64,000 nt of DNA. It comes from Onchocerca volvulus. Lineage: Eukaryota > Nematoda > Chromadorea > Rhabditida > Onchocercidae. Position numbers and translations under genes: made by a program. Below the pieces are notes generated by a model, which saw nothing but the letters and a program-made list of their open reading frames with translations, did not search any database and had not been told where the DNA came from. Positions 13,100 to 25,033 of this stretch are shown here, piece after piece; position 1 is the first letter of the stretch; each line of letters begins with the position of its first letter. Location: assembly GCA_000499405.2 (NCBI GenBank), contig HG738138.1, positions 5,454,888-5,518,887 of the forward strand, written 5' to 3'.

Positions 13100-14692
13100 T
13101 CCCCAAAAAAAAAAAAAAAAAAAAAAAAAAAATTACGATAAATATATTTATTCATTTTTTTTTATATTTCATTCATAACTAATTCAGTTAACTGCCATTT
13201 GCAAAGTTAAGATAGAATTTCTCAGATCCTTATAACTTCAGTTTTTTCAAAATACAGTTTATAAATTCAGCTAATTCTAGCGCATCAACTACAAAGATGG
13301 TGATATGCGTTGGACATTTCATCATCCGGATTCAGTTCTTGTTATTGAGATCGATTTTCGCGTTTACAATGACCGATGGGTGAAGTATGTTCACGCTACT
13401 GCTAGCATCTATCATCCCTCCGGTCGTCAGTTTCTAGAGCCAGTTGTTTTAGAGGAGGAAAGTAATGATTTACAAAAGAAAATTTTCGAGTATTTGATTT
13501 CACCGTTGAAGTTGGCGTTATTTGGACGTAAGTATTTTTTATATTAGGAATTATATTTAGTGACCTAAACTTGTTAAATATTTAAATATATTTACTAATA
13601 TTTTGAAAATATCGTTAACTGGTCGAAATCTCACTTCGTTTATAATTTGAGGATTAGAAATACTTATCCGCAGTGGATTTCCCTTGCAGCAAGAATTTAT
13701 TTATACAAATTAGGCTATATAACTGTGTAGTTTCACCTACAGAAGTTAAAATTCAAAGGGAATAAATTATGCGAAACATTCCTTCTTAGAGTGCAGCGAT
13801 ACTGTCAAAATACCAAATTTGCATTGATAACTTTTCCAAGCTTTTCTTTATTATTGCTTACTGTGTCGGATGTCCTGCCCGTACTTTTGGCATTAAAAAG
13901 GACTTTCCATTGCCATAGAATATTTACATGTGAAATAAATTGGATTACTTTTTTCAAAATATGTCATTCTTCATCAGAAATAATTGAAGTTTTCATAGCA
14001 AAATATGAGAAACATTTTTAGATGAAAATCCATTCTTACGCTTGCTTGGAGGTAGCGCAGTAGCTGAATGTTTATTCGAAATGTTGGATGCTAAGAGTAT
14101 ATTGCGATTAGAGAGAACAAATAAACATGCTTTTAAATTGTGCAGAAGTCAAAGAATGGAAAGAATTTGGAAACTTTATTGTGAAAGGGATTTTGGAAAA
14201 GGTATTTGTGCATTTGAAACCATTTTTTTTTTAGTCAAATTGAATGAGTTAAAAGATTCAACTATTTAAGCTGAAGTAAAATATTCCATTTTTTTAAATA
14301 TAGATTTTATTTAAGATGCTTGTGCATTAAAAAAGGAGTCGTATCGCGAAGCATACAAAAGATTATACATCCGGCATGTGCGAGAACTTAATTATTTACG
14401 AAATTTGCTGGAACCTGATATTCATAGTGATGTACCTATTCGCATTTCTTTTCCAACTCCAACTCACAGACCGGAAAACCCTGATCCTGATATCCCTGAA
14501 GGCCCATTCCAACCTCCCGCTCGTAACCCGTATATGCCATCCTCAAATCCCTTCCCATTTCCTGGTCCGGGAAATCCTTTTGACCCTTTCCATGGTCGAG
14601 AATTGTTACCGAGCCGTCCCATTAGACCTAGCGGTATTCCTAGAGTGTTCCCGCGTGGTCGTTCTACAGATCAAGGAAATATGTATCAATGA
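11492..14692 (+). CDS. FBXO7 / nutcracker-like F-box protein
   Basis: F-box adaptor of an SCF ubiquitin ligase; the family also binds the proteasome regulator PI31 through its FP domain. Exons: 11492-11604, 11950-12066, 12311-12452, 13281-13527, 14022-14201, 14316-14692; 391 residues, all phases consistent. Residues 1 to about 75 form a ubiquitin-like domain (MRLSVKSADG, DFALFFGSHQLPTDD, VNGDRLRLVV). Residues about 110-206 are the FP-like domain (RWTFHHPDSVLVIEIDF, ATASIYHPSGR). An F-box follows at about 208-262 (LFEMLDAKSILRLERTNK, RIWKLYCERDFG). The tail is proline/arginine rich (PFPFPGPGNPFDPFHGRE), as in vertebrate FBXO7. The exon 2 donor at 12,067 (GAGTACAT) was chosen because it alone keeps phase with exon 3. 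Intron 3 contains a very long poly-A tract. Confidence 0.9.
13055..13132. repeat. double poly-A tract split by TTTTTCCCC
   Basis: A run of 41 A, then TTTTTCCCC, then 28 A, within intron 3 of the FBXO7-like gene. The exact length is likely unstable biologically and in sequencing. Confidence 0.9.
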
Positions 14693-17600
14693 TTTCATGT
14701 AGCGTTCGATGAACATTTGGAGATTTTTCAGTGATTAGATGAACGGGTGCATTGCCTTTATTTCTCTTCAGTGCATCATATTTATTTGCTCGTTTATATA
14801 ATTGATCTGACTAACGTACAGTGAACTGTATAAATCTATTTATAAAATTTGTATAATAGCCAATCTTCTAGAACCAATTTCTTACCATGACTCTTATGAT
14901 TGGCACGTGTTTCTGACATTTTGCGACTCTCAGTAATGGATGAATTTGAATTAGTGCAGGAATTTCTCGAAAATGTTTTAGTAAATAATTCAATTTTCTC
15001 ATTCGGGAATTTAATTTTCAATTTTTTTTTTTCGTGAGTAATGTGGTGTGATTAGCCAGAACAAATCGGTATCATTTTCGGTTAGTAGGAAAGCAGTAAT
15101 CACTAGTTGGTTGGAGTTTTTTCTAGTTATTTCCATGAGGCTTTTCCAAGACTCTTGGAGTTTATGATAAATAAATTTTTCAACGACAAGATAGGAATTA
15201 AAAAGAATATCTTTTTGAGTGAGATATGTAAAGGAGAGTGTGGTGAAACGAAAAAACGAATTTGAGCAGTTACAAACTGAGTGCTCATGCAGAAATGGCG
15301 ATGGACAATGGATGATGTTGATTCGTGGTGAAAATTAACTGGTGCAGTTTTTACTCGATTTTCCTTTGAACCTTCGCCCAACTTAAATTTGCATTGCTAA
15401 TTTGGCTGTTTCTCAAGCACCGAAAATCTTTTTTTTTTTTTTACAAATAAGGAATGCCTCTTCGATGGATATGGCCTTAAGCAGAATAATCAACAAAAAG
15501 GCGAATGGCATATCGCTCAAGTGCAAATTAAAACACATCGAAATTTCCCAAAATTTTATTTAACTTCCATCCCATTTATCTCGGCAATTTTTTTTACATG
15601 CACATCATTATTAACACTAAAGTGCTTCTAAAGTTTTATCGCTGAATCGATTAATACATAAATCGGCGAGATGTGACATTATACAAATTTTACTGTTTGT
15701 TTATATTTCGGTATAAGATCAGTTTATACGCAGTGGGTAAATTTGTTTTTAGACTTTTCCTTATCATACATCAGAATCAATTTGAATTTCATCACCTAGC
15801 AACCATATAACCACAAAATAAAAGTAGACTTAATTATCGGGCAACCTATTGATAATGATTTTCAGTGATTATATCCCCGGTTCGACTTTCATCGTTGAAT
15901 TTGATTCTTAAGTGATGTTAAAAGTTTGCGAATTTTCCATCTTTATGAATTTCATCTTTGAATTACTCGTTCGTCATGATCACTTACCTGATTATTACCA
16001 TGCTAGTTACTATTTTACCTACGAGAAGCATAGAGAAATATTGTTGATTAAATAAATTGGCTCATATCATAAATTTTTCTGCATAGGTTCGAACAGTTGA
16101 GAGAGAAAAATTCTTTCCATTGAGAAATTTATAGCTATTGCAAATCTAAGAATGTAAATATTCAATTATCAACTAATAACACGAAAGTTTTCCTACATCA
16201 AATCTTTCAACAAATGAAGAAAAGAACCTAAAAACAACTGGAAATATTATATTGGTTACCAAGGAAACCGATTTCATACTAGTGTCAGAGTTCCCCTACC
16301 AATTGAAATGAGGTAAGGAAACAAAGTAGAATGGAAGGACATACATACATAATTGATTTTGAAATATTCATTATTCATTTTACCTAAGGAATTTTATAAA
16401 AAAAAAGGAAAAAAAAAGCAAATTGCACTTTTAAGTTCTTACTAATCCTCAGTCTTACGAAATTTTTTCATCTTTGCTATTCGTGTGTCTTGTTGCTCTT
16501 CGCTAAATGTTCAATGAACACAATCTTTTCTAGAGAAGAAATTCATATTAATTAATAATCAAAAGTTTCAGACTTCCAGTTTTTGTAGTTTTTATATGGC
16601 CGAGAGTTCCAAACTCGTAGTTTTTACATGACTTCGAAGAGCTATCAAAAAAGCAGAAAATCATTTTTAGCCAGAAGCCATCTTGTCTCATTTTTTTTTT
16701 GTGATAATCCATTCCTAACTGCTCAACAGAATCCATTAAATCGACAATTTATCTAAGTCACTTCTTATTATCGAAATATAAAAGTAAAGTTTTGTGTGAA
16801 TTGTCGTCTTCTAAGCTGGTGGATTCCCTTTCCTTTTTTTTTGTGCTGAAAAACAGTATTCGGCACATCGGAAAGCACGATAAAAAAGTGCATTGATATG
16901 TGAAAAGATAACGAAATAATTCAAAACTTTTTTATTCCAGTCATTGTCATTCTTATCTTCTTCATAAATAAAGTTATTTTGCAATTTTTTGAGCAGTCGT
17001 GATAAATTACACCAATTTTCATAAACAAACATGTTTATTGCCTTTTTTATTTTTTTTTTTTTTCAAAACAATTGTAACTCTTCCAAAGATACACATTGGA
17101 AGTTATAAAGATTTTATTCAGGAAGTTGCTTATAAAATGTTAAGAGATTTCAAGCAATGTGAAAAAGACTAGCAGTAGCAAAAATTTGAAGAACTGGTTC
17201 TGAAATTATTTAATCTCCCCAAATCTTATTTAAACATTCGTCATTTCTCTCATTCAATACTTCAGAATTTCTGTTGCTATTATCATTCCTACTTTTGTGT
17301 TTTCTACTGTGCTATAAGAAATCTAGATAAGAAACTTTTAAAACATGGACATTTGCGCATGCAATAGGTTCTGTTTGCGTTACTCAAAAATTTATGTTGC
17401 TTATATACCAATATAGCAATATAAAAGTATATAAATTGCTTGGCCCACAAAGTAATCATAACCAAATATTATGAGAAATCAAAATATACGTTTGAAAAAA
17501 TTAGGGGAGAAGTGAATCATCGATTTCAGATGGAAAAGTTAATCACAAACTATGAAAGTAAAAAAAAATTAAACGAAATCACTTTCATCATATTACTACG

Positions 17601-18647
17601 AAATATCGGTCTTATTAAACCAATAGGTAAACCATATATCAATCTTTTTTTTTTTGTATCAAAAATACATAGGAGCAGAAGTACATATGGAAAAAGGGGT
17701 TCTTTTCACGGGTGAAATTACAAAAATTTCGTTAAATGATTTCGAAATGAAATATTTTTAGAATTCGCGCATACATCAAAGTGATGTAAACTACTTGGTA
17801 AAAATGATTAAAAAAATTTCTTACACTAACTTCTCATCTTCTTTTCCTTTCTGCTGTATTTAAACTCATTTATCATCTGGTAAGTCCAGTAAGACATCTC
17901 TTTCTTCTCCCATTCTCGGCTCATTTGAAGGACATTGTTTATCCACTTGTCGACGCAAGGTGAAACTTCTCTGAAATTGTCATTGCTCCCTTTGATATCA
18001 CAAGTATGTATTTTTATATTTTATACTAATTTATTTTATTTGCTTTTATTAGAAATGATTTGCTGATAGCCAATATGAGAATGAGTACAGTCAGGTATTT
18101 TCAGCGATGTTAATGGTAAGGCAAGTTAGAGACTTCCGTAATATCGTGAAGACAAAAAAAGAAATAGTCACTTCAGTGATAAGGCAAAATGAAAGATTTC
18201 ACAATGCAGACAGAAAAAAGAAGCTATCAGTTGTGTAGAATTATAATTTGGAGAAATTGAAGTGCTAGTATAAAATTTGAGAGATGATTATTTGTCACTT
18301 TACAAGTCCTGTGAGGTAAATCGGAGATTCGCTGCGATAAAGTGATGCAATATTCAATAATTAATGAAAATGATAAATAGATATGATTTCAGCATTAGTT
18401 GAGAAAATGAAATTCAGCTTTTTGAACATATCTGAATTTTTCACTGAGTTGAATGAATTAATAAAATTATAAAAATTATTTAATCAGATGTTTTAATCAA
18501 GTTTTTATGAATAAGTTTGCAAACTTCGAATTACAGCTCTTTTATTTCGATAAATGATTAGTTATTAGTCGATAAGCATTACTAATTAATGAATCATCAC
18601 ATTTTACTTGAGTGGCATAAATAATTGTTACCAGTTCGTCCTCAGCA

Positions 18648-18670
18648 ATATATATATATATATATATATA
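18648..18670. repeat. TA dinucleotide microsatellite
   Basis: Uninterrupted alternating AT/TA run of 23 bases. Confidence 0.95.
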
Positions 18671-19452
18671 CAAATTCTTTTTATTACAAAAATGATTGAT
18701 ATTTAATTGATTTCATTTGCTGTCAGTCGTTGTTATTCTTAAAGAAATGCTGCCTAAGTTTTGTGCGGGATGTTTTGTATAAGAAATTAAATTATCAAAT
18801 CTTTACCAGTATTCAATTAAGGATAACCATTCATTCACCATTTACTTTATTGTTAAAGGAAGTGATGCTGTTATCAGTTGAATAAAATTAACTGAATGAT
18901 TAAACGATTTGACTTATATATCATCGACAGACATTGTGTTATGCTAATAACTATAATAAGCCCCTTAATGGATGGAACAGAAAAGGCTCATACTGATAAA
19001 TATCTAATCTGTTCTTTCTTTTCATAAAATTTTTATCTGATCTTTGATGATCAATTCAAATAGTACTTAAAAAAAAAAAAAAACTTCGTATTTTCTTCTT
19101 ATTCAATAAAAATGGATGGTGCACAAATCCTTGTTTAGATTCGTTGATTACATGACTTTGCAAACTGTCGTAAAGCGGAACGTTGAAAGGACAGACAATA
19201 TTGTGCCTTTTGACGATGCTAGACAGCATTTTGACGGATATTAATTAATTGGTGAAAAAGGAACGAATGTAAATTTATCAAATTCATTGATACTACTTCC
19301 TTTTTTCTTCTTGAAAATAAATACTTCCTGTATGTTCGTTTGAGAAAGGAACGATTTGAAAATCATTTTTTTCTTACCTTTTGCTACTTTTTATACTTCT
19401 CTTTCTGTCATCAGAAAATTACATCTTGCAACTTACAGCAAATTTAAAGTTT

Positions 19453-19491
19453 GAGAAAGAGAGAAAGAGAGAGAGAGAGGGGGGGGGGGGG
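19453..19491. repeat. GA-rich run followed by G homopolymer
   Basis: GAGAAAGAGAGAAAGAGA-type repeat that passes directly into about 12 consecutive G residues, unusual in this AT-rich region. Confidence 0.85.
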
Positions 19492-20069
19492 TAAAAAAGA
19501 CACCTCAATTAATCGGTAGGTTGTTTCCGGTAGAGTTATATTTTGCTATCAGTTATCAGTTTTTGCTGTCATTTCCTGGTTTGTGTCTAGGAATGGCGGG
19601 AAATTACCAAGTTCAAATAGCAAGTTGCCAGATTCTGTAATCTTCTATCGGGCTACCTTCAATTTTAACTTTTTTTGTTGAGAACAAAAAAATATTTGAT
19701 TCAGTGATTATTTCCATTTATAGTATAGCAGAATAGACAATAGGTAGTAATGAATGTCGTATAAATAAAATTAAAACTTAATAAGAGATTTCAGGAAATC
19801 TTCTCCAAGGAAAATTTGAGCCTCTTGGACTGCAAGATTATGATCTAATTGATCTCATACTAATTTTAGGTTGTAATGAAAGTCCAAGGTTCTTGAACTG
19901 CAACTACTTAACTTCGAGAGATTACCGATTAACTTGAAAGTAAGGCAGAAGTTATATAGGAATAAAGGAATTTGCAAATCGTGCAATCGATCTTTCGGTT
20001 CTTTCTTTAATGCTCTTCGATCATTTACGAAATGTTATTTTTCTGACTTATGACGAATGATGAATGGAC

Positions 20070-20190
20070 AGGGCGGTAGATGAAGATAGATAGATGGATA
20101 GATAGGTAGACAGATGCATAGATGGATCGAGAGATAGACTGACAGACAATATCCAGATAGCAGAGGAGGACGGATGATGACGGATGAGGA
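20070..20190. repeat. degenerate GATA/GATG tetranucleotide repeat
   Basis: Imperfect GATA, GATG and GACA units (GATAGATAGATGGATAGATA and similar). The minus-strand open frame over it is low-complexity Ser/Leu/Ile and not a gene. Confidence 0.75.
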
Positions 20191-21510
20191 GAGACAGGAT
20201 GGATGATGCTGAACGGATCTTCTCGTTTCTCAACATAGCCTTCGGATGCAGTAGACGGTGTGAGCGGAAGAGTGGAGCAGACGATCGGAGGCAGAATCCG
20301 GAAATGAGTTAGCTAGCAGTGTTGTCTTGTCTGTTTCCGGATCGGCTATTTACAGCTTTGTTGATAAATGCCTCCTCCTCTCTCCCTCCCATATGATAAT
20401 ATCACAAAATCGATCAGTCACTTATCGGTAGATCGATAGGAAAGTTTGTTTTGATTTCTCACGGAATGAAATTTATTGTCTGGTTTGGGCAATTCGATGG
20501 ATGAGAAATATTTTGATTTTGAGAAATAAAATCAAATTTGTCAGGTTAAAGATTATTTTTCAACGATTGTTTACAACACTCACGCATGCTATCATTGCAT
20601 CATATGAGCAAAGTTTTTATTAAGGAAAGAGAATTAAATGGTATTTAAATGTGTGATAGGAGAGGATGCTATCTATTTGATCAAATAGAAATATGATAAG
20701 AAAAAGAGGAAGACGAAAACTACGGTCGGCAGTGCTGCAGTAGCAATTTCAACGTGTTATTATTTCATTCCATCTCATTTCTATTTGCTATCCGTAATTG
20801 CTTTTAATTAGAGCATTTGCTCAAATGTGAGTTTTATTGCTGTCAACATAAGCGGGTGATACATAATGCGGAAATTTTTATGATATGGGGACCAAATCAA
20901 CAAAAAGCAGCAATCATGAGTTGACTTTTGGTCTTTTAAGCATTTTTGAAGCAACAAGAAACACATGATGATATTTGCAGACTAGAGAGTCTCAGCCGAT
21001 GATGTGTGTGAGGAAAAGAAAGGCGAGCTTTTTGTATTAGTTGAAGTCGTTGTACTTGCTATCACTAATTGAATTAGTTGCCAACGTTGAAACGCTTGGG
21101 GTATAAGTTAATTATTTGCCATTAATTATATAGAAAAGTCATGCTAAAAGCAATTTTACAACTTCGTTGTCTCATTTTATTCGTTTTGCAGAATCTTTGT
21201 GTTATCTCTTACTCAACCACTTGATGTTTTCTTTAGAATTATAGAGTTAATAATTTATCATTGTGCTTATCAAAACAATCAGTATTTTCGGTTTCCGATA
21301 TATCACAGAGAGATCCGTCCATGTTATTAGCAGTCTCTCTGCATTTTGTTCAATGATAAAACATGATCTGTAATTCTCTTACCCTCATTCTGCATTTCCA
21401 TCTTGTACGTATAACCAACTGATAAGCCACTTTCAAGTTGTTGCAACAAAAAAAATATAGCAAAAATGAAAACATGAGGCATTTCTAGTAAGCACTTCTC
21501 ATACTGTTCC

Positions 21511-21690
21511 CTGGCCAGACAGATGTCAGACAGATCAATCTCGTAGAATCTATAAACATAACGTCATTTCAGACTAGGCTGAGGTTGGAAGAGGGAGGGT
21601 CTGGCCTAGCCAGATAGATGTGTCATTCACGCAAAAGCTATAAACATTACGTCACTTTAGATTAGTCTGAGGTTGAAGGAGGGAGGGGAG
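21511..21690. repeat. two tandem 90-bp units with ACGTCA cores
   Basis: Unit 1 (21,511-21,600) and unit 2 (21,601-21,690) align over their whole length, roughly three quarters identical by eye. Each starts with CTGGCC and ends with a purine-rich GAGGGAGGG segment. Shared core: CTATAAACATNACGTCA, with TCTGAGGTTG or GCTGAGGTTG following. The ACGTCA/TTACGTCA element resembles bZIP (CREB/ATF-type) sites. The repeat lies 142 bp outside the left arm of the large inverted repeat. Confidence 0.7.
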
Positions 21691-21831
21691 GGATTAATTC
21701 AAGTAACTCAGAACTTACTGTATACACGTAGTGCAACACATATAAATACACAGTGCAGAAAATAAACATTTGCATTGACAACAAAGAGATGATCAATTAA
21801 TTGAAATGTATCAAGTAATGAATGGTATCAA

Positions 21832-23182
21832 TTGCTAAAGGTAATATTGATGTTTATTGCGATTAACCAACCGGTAATGACAGCAACGGTTGTCCGATAA
21901 TGTCACTTCTGTCACTATTTCACTGTCACTTGTTCTTGTTTGCTTGTCGAAATTCAATTTCATTCCCAGAAGGAATATCAGTATAGATGGGCTAATCATA
22001 TGACCTTGCATGTGTTGGTACCATCCCCGTTATATTGAATTGTCGAGATTATGTAATGCTGATGTTATTTTTTCTCATTATTTATTTTTCAATTTTTTTT
22101 CTTTTTTTTTTCTTTTTCTTTTTTGCGGAAAAAGCACCAGGAAACGCTCTTACCACCTCAGAACGAAGAAGAGCTAACTTAAATGATGATCGAAAGTGAA
22201 CAGAAATTCCGGAAATTCGGTACTCGGAAACCGAGTTTTCCAGAGTTTTCAAAGGATGAGAAAGCGAGAAAGTAAATAGTATACTCGTTCTCTCCTTTTT
22301 TCTTCAATACCAAAATTTTGATATTCGCTTTCTATTAATAATATTAAAAAGATCTAATGAGTTTTGGAATCCAGTAATGGAGCAGAGTGTGAGAACTCAT
22401 CACATTCGAAAAACTTGGTGTATCCGTACTGTTTATTGGAATTTGAAGTAATTGTAATGTCCTATTGCTTAAAGTGTCCCAAGGCTGAAGGAAAAGGGAG
22501 ATTTGAATTATCCTATAATGTTTAACTTATGTCAACTTAAGCCACTCAAGTCTTGAGTCATGCAACTTTTTTTTCACCGTAATGCTTGAGGATCCAAAGG
22601 ATTTAGATAATCCCGAATATTGAAGGGGCCAAAGAGTTTGAAATACGCGGTACTCGAAACATTTAGGGACTTGTGACAACCGAATGAAGAAAGGGAAAAA
22701 AGATTCGTGGTATATGATTGTTTTCTGTTTTTGCCAACTGTTTTGAAGGAGTGAAACAAAAATTCACCGCAAAAAGTGTCGGGAAAAGAATTTCCGATTC
22801 AAAATAATTTTTAGTATTATAGGAAAAGACACTTATCATCTTTCATTCTTTTATTTCTTCTTCTGGCAATTTAAATATATAGCGTATTTCTGTGTTGAAT
22901 AATAAAAATGAATGACGATGACGTGACTTTTACGATTCTTTCATTTCTTTAATTATAAATAACAGAATTTCTAGTTCGTGAGGTCTTTTTTATGATACAC
23001 ATTACACTGAATGTTAGTTAGGACGATCTTCCGGGTGATAGAAGAAGCAGTACGGTATCCTATCGATTTTTTAAAAAACTATCTGAAATATATTTTCGGT
23101 GGTTCAGATTTTTCTCTTTCCTTACACGACGGATTAGGCAGTTCAGCGTAAGAACTAACAACAAAATGGCGAAACTCGTAGA
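21832..23182 (+). repeat. left arm of 1351-bp inverted repeat
   Basis: Reverse complement of 28,505-29,855; both arms are 1351 bp and no difference was found in the parts compared, including the long T/C run and the 61-codon open frame at 22,574-22,759. The arm is noncoding as far as I can see. Homology ends abruptly at both sides. It corresponds to the DNA just upstream of the OSGIN-like gene, here copied in inverted orientation on its 3' side. Confidence 0.93.
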
Positions 23183-23606
23183 TGAAATGAAACAATAAAT
23201 AATTTCTCCAAATCTCCATCAGATTACTATTGGATTATTTTTTCTATATCCCAGATTTATGAAATGATCTGAAGCTCTTCCATTAACTTTTTTCGTATAG
23301 ATTATTTTGAATTAGAAAAGTAATTCTTTTTGGGCTACTTTTGTTCTCTGATTTTCCGAAATCAGTGAATAACTACATTGATTTAAGCTAGAATCTAGAA
23401 ATTACAGAGTTCTCAATAAATTTGCTTAAATTCGTTAAGTTTTTGATAAAAGACTTATTCCATGCACAACTGCAAGTAATTTTATTAAACGCAGAGTTAT
23501 AGCGATGCCAATTAATTAGTAAGTAGTAAATTATTTTTGGCATATTGATTTCAAGTGTTTGCGTAATTGATGTTCAGTTCGATCAATCGATACGCCTACT
23601 GTCATC

Positions 23607-23682
23607 ATGAAATTCTTCTTTTTGTTTACATCCGCAGCAGTGTTTTGGACAATTTTATTATTTCGAATGCTTTACAGTCAAC
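23607..23682 (+). CDS. possible leader exon (signal-peptide-like), gene not resolved
   Basis: An ATG at 23,607 opens 25 codons that look like a signal peptide or membrane anchor (starts MKFFFLFTSAAVFW, then ILLFRMLY), followed immediately by a GTAAGC donor in phase 1. If unspliced it would stop at 23,696 as a 29-residue peptide. No downstream exon was found on the plus strand before the OSGIN-like gene. It lies 425 bp inside the left inverted-repeat arm, in the position and direction that a promoter copied in that arm would drive. It may also be chance. Confidence 0.25.
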
Positions 23683-23755
23683 GTAAGCAACTTTGAAAAA
23701 AGTTATGTCATGAAGGATTTTATTGATCATACAACGCTGTAATATAATATTTCAT

Positions 23756-23782
23756 TATATATATATATATATATATATATAT
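23756..23782. repeat. TA dinucleotide microsatellite
   Basis: Uninterrupted alternating TA/AT run of 27 bases downstream of the OSGIN-like gene. Confidence 0.95.
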
Positions 23783-25033
23783 GCATCACAATTTCGAATA
23801 AAATGTCAATTATTAGTGGAGAAACAAAAACAACTGACAAACAATTAACATTTGTGGGGAAGTTCGGCATCTTAAAACACCAGATCTCTCTAAGGCCGAA
23901 GATTAAATAGCAAATTACTGTAGCTTCTCACATATCGCATATGCTTGAATTGTATTACCGAAGACAAATAGATAATATTTAATTTAAAATGAATTAGCAA
24001 CAAATATAATGAGAGCAAAGATCTATAATATCGGAATCAATGTGAATTTGGTTAGTATTTGGTTCCTAACTTTTTATTTTATCAAATTCAGGAACTTTCG
24101 AAGCTTAACGAATTATAACTTATAGCACCATAAAATTTCATGTATTTAGTTCGGAAATGCATGAATTGCAAAGGAAACAAGAAATAAATACGTGAAACTG
24201 TCAGATATATGATATTTATATATATATTATCAAGTAAAGATATATAATATTTAGTAACCATTAGTCTCTCGAGCGCTACCTGTTGATCCGATTGCAAGCA
24301 AGTAAAGAGAAAATAATACATATATAAGTTTCGTCCAAAAATTAACCTCCTTGTCCAGAAATATCACATTATCAACAAACATTTTCATACAGAAAATCTC
24401 GAACAGCATAAAACAATAGAAAAAGTTCTTAATAGAAAAAGTTTAAAATGATCCATCTTTATCACATATTTTAACAAATAACTAATAACTTAAGGGATAC
24501 AGATATATGAAATGACACCCATAAAGAAGTCGAAGACTGAAAAACTAATAATTTCATATTCGATATATCGAGAGCTTATTGTACAGTGAAATAAGAACGA
24601 AAGAACGAAAAATGACATTATGTTCATCGTTCATATTGCATTTTGAACTGATCAGCACGACTACAAAAAAGCATTCATCCCTTTCACTTCTAAAAATTTA
24701 ACAAAATTTTACATCGATCAATTTGATAAATTGCTTATGAATTGTTATAAAATTGAAAAATTTGAAAATATCACATCGAAATCCTCGTCATGCGAAAAAT
24801 GCTCGCAATAATATTTCATCCTGATTCTGCATCTAAAAAATGACCATATATTTAGTTATCCTCCTTCATTTTTCGCTTTCTCTAATTTGAAACAATATTC
24901 TTTTGCTGTAGTGAAACATTGATTTTGCTTCTTGAGAAAAAAAAAAAGAAAATTAAACTATTTTCATTTCAAGTATTTTGTACTAACCACTAATGCCACC
25001 TAGTCACTACTTGATTGAATAAAGTGATCGAAA

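Larger units (their letters stand above)
14693..21510. other. gene-poor region, about 6.8 kb
   Basis: No exon series or recognisable protein was found on either strand. Open frames at 15,127-15,381, 17,440-17,715 and 20,048-20,236 lack family signal and splice support. Visible items are a TA microsatellite (18,648-18,670), a GA/G-rich run (about 19,453-19,491), a degenerate GATA-type repeat (about 20,070-20,190) and a GC-richer patch at about 20,200-20,400 that holds TCCGGAAA and TTTCCGGA in inverted order. The patch could be a promoter or enhancer, but nothing ties it to a gene. Confidence 0.6.

Noticed and set aside
15127..15381. Minus-strand frame of 84 codons
   Set aside because: No ATG at its start, no acceptor in phase and no recognised domain.
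17440..17715. Plus-strand frame of 91 codons
   Set aside because: Starts with TTG, AT-driven Lys/Ile/Asn composition, no family or splice support.
20048..20236. Minus-strand frame of 62 codons
   Set aside because: Low-complexity product of the GATA-type microsatellite.
22574..22759. 61-codon open frame, identical at 28,928-29,113
   Set aside because: It is identical only because both lie in the inverted-repeat arms. No splice partner or recognised domain.
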